A DNA stretch of 64,000 bases, taken from the NCBI RefSeq assembly GCF_001428505.1, contig NZ_LMHU01000001.1:264273-328272 (forward strand). Direction: 5' to 3'. This document shows, piece after piece, positions 62,401 through 64,000 of the stretch (positions are counted from its first letter, which is position 1; the number at the start of each line of letters is the position of its first letter). The translations under genes and the position numbers were made by a program. The DNA is from Terrabacter sp. Root181. Lineage in GTDB: Bacteria; Actinomycetota; Actinomycetes; Actinomycetales; Dermatophilaceae. Below the pieces are notes generated by a model. That model worked only from the letters and a program-made list of their open reading frames with translations. It did not search any database and had not been told where the DNA came from.

Positions 62401-62535
62401 CCGGATGATCCTCATGGGTTGGTGCGTTGCAAGGAACACAGCATCGGAAGGTGACACCGCGTCCACAAAGACCGTCTTCTCGACCTCACTGGGGTTCCAG
62501 CACAGGTACTGGCTAAACGACTCACTGACAGTCAT
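59488..62535 (-). CDS. dpdH: DpdH, P-loop ATPase
   Basis: 1015 aa from the ATG at 62535, overlapping the dpdG stop (ATGA). The start SFSQYLCWNPSEVEKTVF leads to Walker A RGESGAGKSHLVRW (Lys86) and Walker B ELVLLIED (about 304-311). A cysteine cluster CEGCGFKKPCHESFG (Cys424, 427, 433, His434) before DGYGLYPFN may bind zinc or another metal. The second half is helical with no recognised domain. The ATPase fits DpdH of the Dpd restriction module; it may act as a sensor or motor that licenses DpdJ/DpdK. The specific role is inference. Confidence 0.75.
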   Translation of the reverse strand: MTVSESFSQYLCWNPSEVEKTVFVDAVSPSDAVFLATHQPMRIIRTSFTGSGDSKYVTEQELLQEFLRENESMMLLPIRGESGAGKSHLVRWMGAKIGDGNERRRVIYVPKYGTNLRKVIELILDKMEGDEVPELRAALHEATTKLDEKAAPSALLAALADRIEYSNWPSPATSDTQQTKDELQTRLPVLLRDVFFRDWFLRKDGLIAHFVHSALSGTRQGDHEKPFEFTTDELPTRLDDRDAARAARDVNYSLKYPTAARIAVEMMTTQLGPAIQTVFGLEGAVSLTDVMMETRRTLAKQDMELVLLIEDFTILQGIQRELLDAIVEPTKRPNEPDLCGIRTTLAVTSGYFDSLADTIKTRAAFASHVYDLNVPFSSGDTEGERTTLDFVGRYLNATRVGSAGLEAAWNRSKRIDADWIPNACEGCGFKKPCHESFGQTSDGYGLYPFNDVAVKRTVYAVTSSSFFDPRAVLGQVIRRTIEAEAADIKNGLFPSKEYGQSFVSAARPQKALPANVSMAVNDFPSPERRRVLLTLWGDSPDSIVNLPPGIHSAFSIPIITEVPTETPEWHETEAASQPTLKPDGSSERSARQIELIDQWATGNGLLDADIARELRQYLADALRTRVDWDITLMRPGAAFVREAIDQASFEIDQAAGGRSAGPRVWKTSIGPSEISGAILRAIVQHRTLGSWVFPGGPDAYRRLCNLLDSWAVEVVDHCRRLTDVETGASLATAMQALVVGAAFMGVAEAASDDPLDLLSAAFTPKAQAHLHETIGRDGATGTAARAAIEERRNDIIERVLLSYGARQGGGAMAHAIDAVPMLQAIEDLVSLGDNAAPAEEASPFVAGYAKALLRQWSGPIALEVSQIRIAVEQINSALGGTSDLYELGNLLADAARAAGDVKTFYPGHEMLKFTQECEALTGAGTLDAVYDIEDHLKNHAEGSERATLVWLATRPTVRLSPLRTFLIRAGNVLGEAHQRGQLALNAQSGSTGVGDSHNAALEQLVRAMRRAGGIL

Positions 62536-63512
62536 GCGAGCACCACCCTTGAAACGACTTTGCCATGTCCAATTGGGTTCGCGAGGGCCATAACGTCCGG
62601 GGAGTCCGCTCTTGGTTCAAGGCTGAGCGTTCCTTCGTCGGAGAGGCGTTGCAGGGCGTGTGACAGGGCTGGGGAAAGTCGTTCCCTCGACACTGGGTTC
62701 ATACCCTGGGCCATCCTCTGTGTGACCACTTCTTGCAGACGGCCGCCGTCCAACACAGGCAACTCGTTGGTCAGCTGCTTGACGAAGTTGCGGACACTCA
62801 ATGTCGCTGGCCTTGCCATCGAGTGCACGACGTCCCGAATGGCTACGGTCGGATCCGGCACGAGCATCTCTTCTCGGCCACCCGTGGTATCCGTTGTCGC
62901 CAGGCCCAGAAACACTGCCCATCGCTGAAACGCATTCCAGCGGATCCCGGTGTTGAACAACGCGACCTTCTTGCCGTCTGCTGCTTTGCCCATCGTGCCA
63001 ACATCGGGAAACTGGCGCGCTTGCTCGTGGAAAGCGCTTCTTGTTGGGTCTTCGGCGCTGAAGCGTCCGGGCGGGGCCCACACGTCCTGGACGAGAAACC
63101 ACGAGACCGCGCGTGTGAAGTCACGCATGTCCCGGTCCGACGCCCAAAGGTCCAACTTCTCACCGCCGTTTTGGCGGTCCGAAAGGATCTGTGACCGCAG
63201 ATGGCCCCTCAGCACAGCGACGTCCTCGTCGGTCTGGCTTGCCCTGGGAAGTGCCCGGTCTAGCGTCAATCGGGACTCATTGTCAACGAGGATGGTGCCC
63301 AACGCCCTCATTAGTGACACCGTCTCGTCAACCGCTCGTGTGCCCGCCGTTTCCTCTTCAGAGGCCTCACTGGAAGTGGGTGGCGAGATGGCGGTCGGCG
63401 CGACTGCACGCGCGAGGTCCGATTCCGTGACTGCATCAGTCGCGTACGACAAGTACCGATACACAACTAGAGCAACGCTCGGGAGCGCATTCGGACGATT
63501 TATGAGAGTCAC
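62532..63512 (-). CDS. dpdG: DpdG
   Basis: 326 aa from the GTG at 63512, one base of which is shared with the stop of the upstream gene (TAGTG). The N-terminus VTLINRPNALPSVALVVYRY and TESDLARAVAPTAI resembles a winged-helix-like region, followed by LMRALGTILVDNESRLTLDR. No enzyme motif was seen. The longer open frame to 63653 is not used, because the overlap and CAGGGG site favour 63512. Called DpdG from its position before the DpdH ATPase and the fit of its N-terminal pattern. Confidence 0.65.
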   Translation of the reverse strand: MTLINRPNALPSVALVVYRYLSYATDAVTESDLARAVAPTAISPPTSSEASEEETAGTRAVDETVSLMRALGTILVDNESRLTLDRALPRASQTDEDVAVLRGHLRSQILSDRQNGGEKLDLWASDRDMRDFTRAVSWFLVQDVWAPPGRFSAEDPTRSAFHEQARQFPDVGTMGKAADGKKVALFNTGIRWNAFQRWAVFLGLATTDTTGGREEMLVPDPTVAIRDVVHSMARPATLSVRNFVKQLTNELPVLDGGRLQEVVTQRMAQGMNPVSRERLSPALSHALQRLSDEGTLSLEPRADSPDVMALANPIGHGKVVSRVVLA

Positions 63513-64000
63513 TAGTGGCCCCTGACTAGAGTGGAAAGCGAAATTTGAGGAAAGCGTCGAACCACGGCTAATTGAGACGGCGCGTCGGGGTCTTCCACAT
63601 CCTTGGGCAGGATGAATACGGTCGGTCTCCGTAGTCGCGCATTCCACAGCCATGACGGCAACTCATTCACGTCATCCAAAGGCCCGAGGAAGGCCGCCGT
63701 CGCCACCGGAGGGAGGTCATCGCGCACACAATTTCGGTAGTCGTGGAGGAAGACGAACCGTTCTGGCACGTGGACATGGGCACGCTGGAATTGGCCCATC
63801 CCGAGCAGTCGGCCGGATGCGATTAGGGTGCGCACACCGTGCCTCATGAGAGTCGGGATGAGTGTCTCGAGGAGGTCGACCCAGTCCTGCAGTTGCGCGG
63901 GTGATCTCGGCCGGTCGTAAAAGGTGAATAGTCGACCCTCGTTTCCTGCCCGCTCTGAGAGCCACTCCGCGACGGGGCCGACGAAGGGAATAGTTGGGGG
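63512..64000 (-). CDS. dpdF: C-terminal part of a Dpd gene, probably dpdF (cut by window edge)
   Basis: The frame is open from 64000 down to the stop at 63512-63514, giving the last 162 residues: PTIPFVGPVAEWLSERAGNE, IPTLMRHGVRTLIASGRLLG, RFVFLHDYRNCVRDD and RRPTVFILPKDVEDPDAPSQ. No helicase motif lies in this piece, so the identity rests on gene order: in known dpd clusters dpdF (a RecQ-like helicase) precedes dpdG. Coupled to dpdG by a stop/start overlap. dpdE or another gene is an alternative. Confidence 0.5.
   Translation of the reverse strand, partial: PPTIPFVGPVAEWLSERAGNEGRLFTFYDRPRSPAQLQDWVDLLETLIPTLMRHGVRTLIASGRLLGMGQFQRAHVHVPERFVFLHDYRNCVRDDLPPVATAAFLGPLDDVNELPSWLWNARLRRPTVFILPKDVEDPDAPSQLAVVRRFPQISLSTLVRGH

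Noticed and set aside
51497-64000. DISARM system (helicase plus PLD protein)
   Set aside because: No methyltransferase or DrmB-like gene is visible, and the gene order and the DpdH-type ATPase fit Dpd better; the helicase and PLD sizes also match DpdJ/DpdK.

Overview
This is a very GC-rich actinobacterial chromosome segment (about 70% G+C or more by eye up to 48.6 kb), probably from the Micrococcales and perhaps near Intrasporangiaceae. The evidence is codon use, a DUF222-HNH gene, a c-di-AMP (ydaO-type) riboswitch in front of a CHAP-domain cell-wall protein, a class F sortase relic, a DUF6412/YidC pair and secreted proteins of actinobacterial type. The genus is not determined. No tRNA, rRNA or CRISPR array was found.

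Layout. 0-9.4 kb: the edge of a MoxR ATPase gene with a membrane-anchored HtrA-like protease, then CHAD, sulfatase + DinB/DUF664 (coupled), YidC2 + DUF6412, a truncated kinase, an ion channel, GNAT and an Old Yellow Enzyme. 9.5-12.7 kb: a riboswitch-controlled CHAP protein, a frameshifted sortase pseudogene, VOC and DUF1801. 12.8-19.7 kb: hydrolase, Zn-alcohol dehydrogenase, pirin, MFS transporter, secreted subtilase and a membrane protein. 19.9-28 kb: two paralogues of an unrecognised family with a PPGWP-type N-terminus (one split by a stop/frameshift), an HTH-membrane fusion, and a CopD-CtaG protein joined to it by eight consecutive ATGA-overlapping mini-ORFs. 28-43 kb: SRPBCC, cupin, FAD oxidoreductase, GH31, CDF transporter, a coiled-coil membrane protein, DUF222-HNH and two large secreted proteins. 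43-48.6 kb: a LacI-controlled sugar ABC importer operon (binding protein, two permeases, clan GH-J hydrolase; no ATPase).

48.6-51.4 kb is an insertion scar: an IS30 remnant, a small coupled zinc-ribbon gene pair, a 5' fragment of a second DUF222 gene and a degenerate ISL3 element. From 51.5 kb to the end the G+C is visibly lower. This stretch holds one tightly coupled minus-strand operon read as dpdF(partial)-G-H-I-J-K-D, the restriction half of the Dpd system that acts with 7-deazaguanine DNA modification. The modification genes dpdA-C are not in the window and should lie beyond 64 kb or elsewhere.

Two signals no feature type covers: (i) the 14-bp tandem repeat at 23.8 kb, which makes a stop/start relay between two membrane-protein genes; (ii) an over-represented heptamer GTATGCC/GGCATAC (about 33 copies by hand count in the first 48.6 kb, one in the last 15.4 kb), sometimes as inverted pairs between genes.
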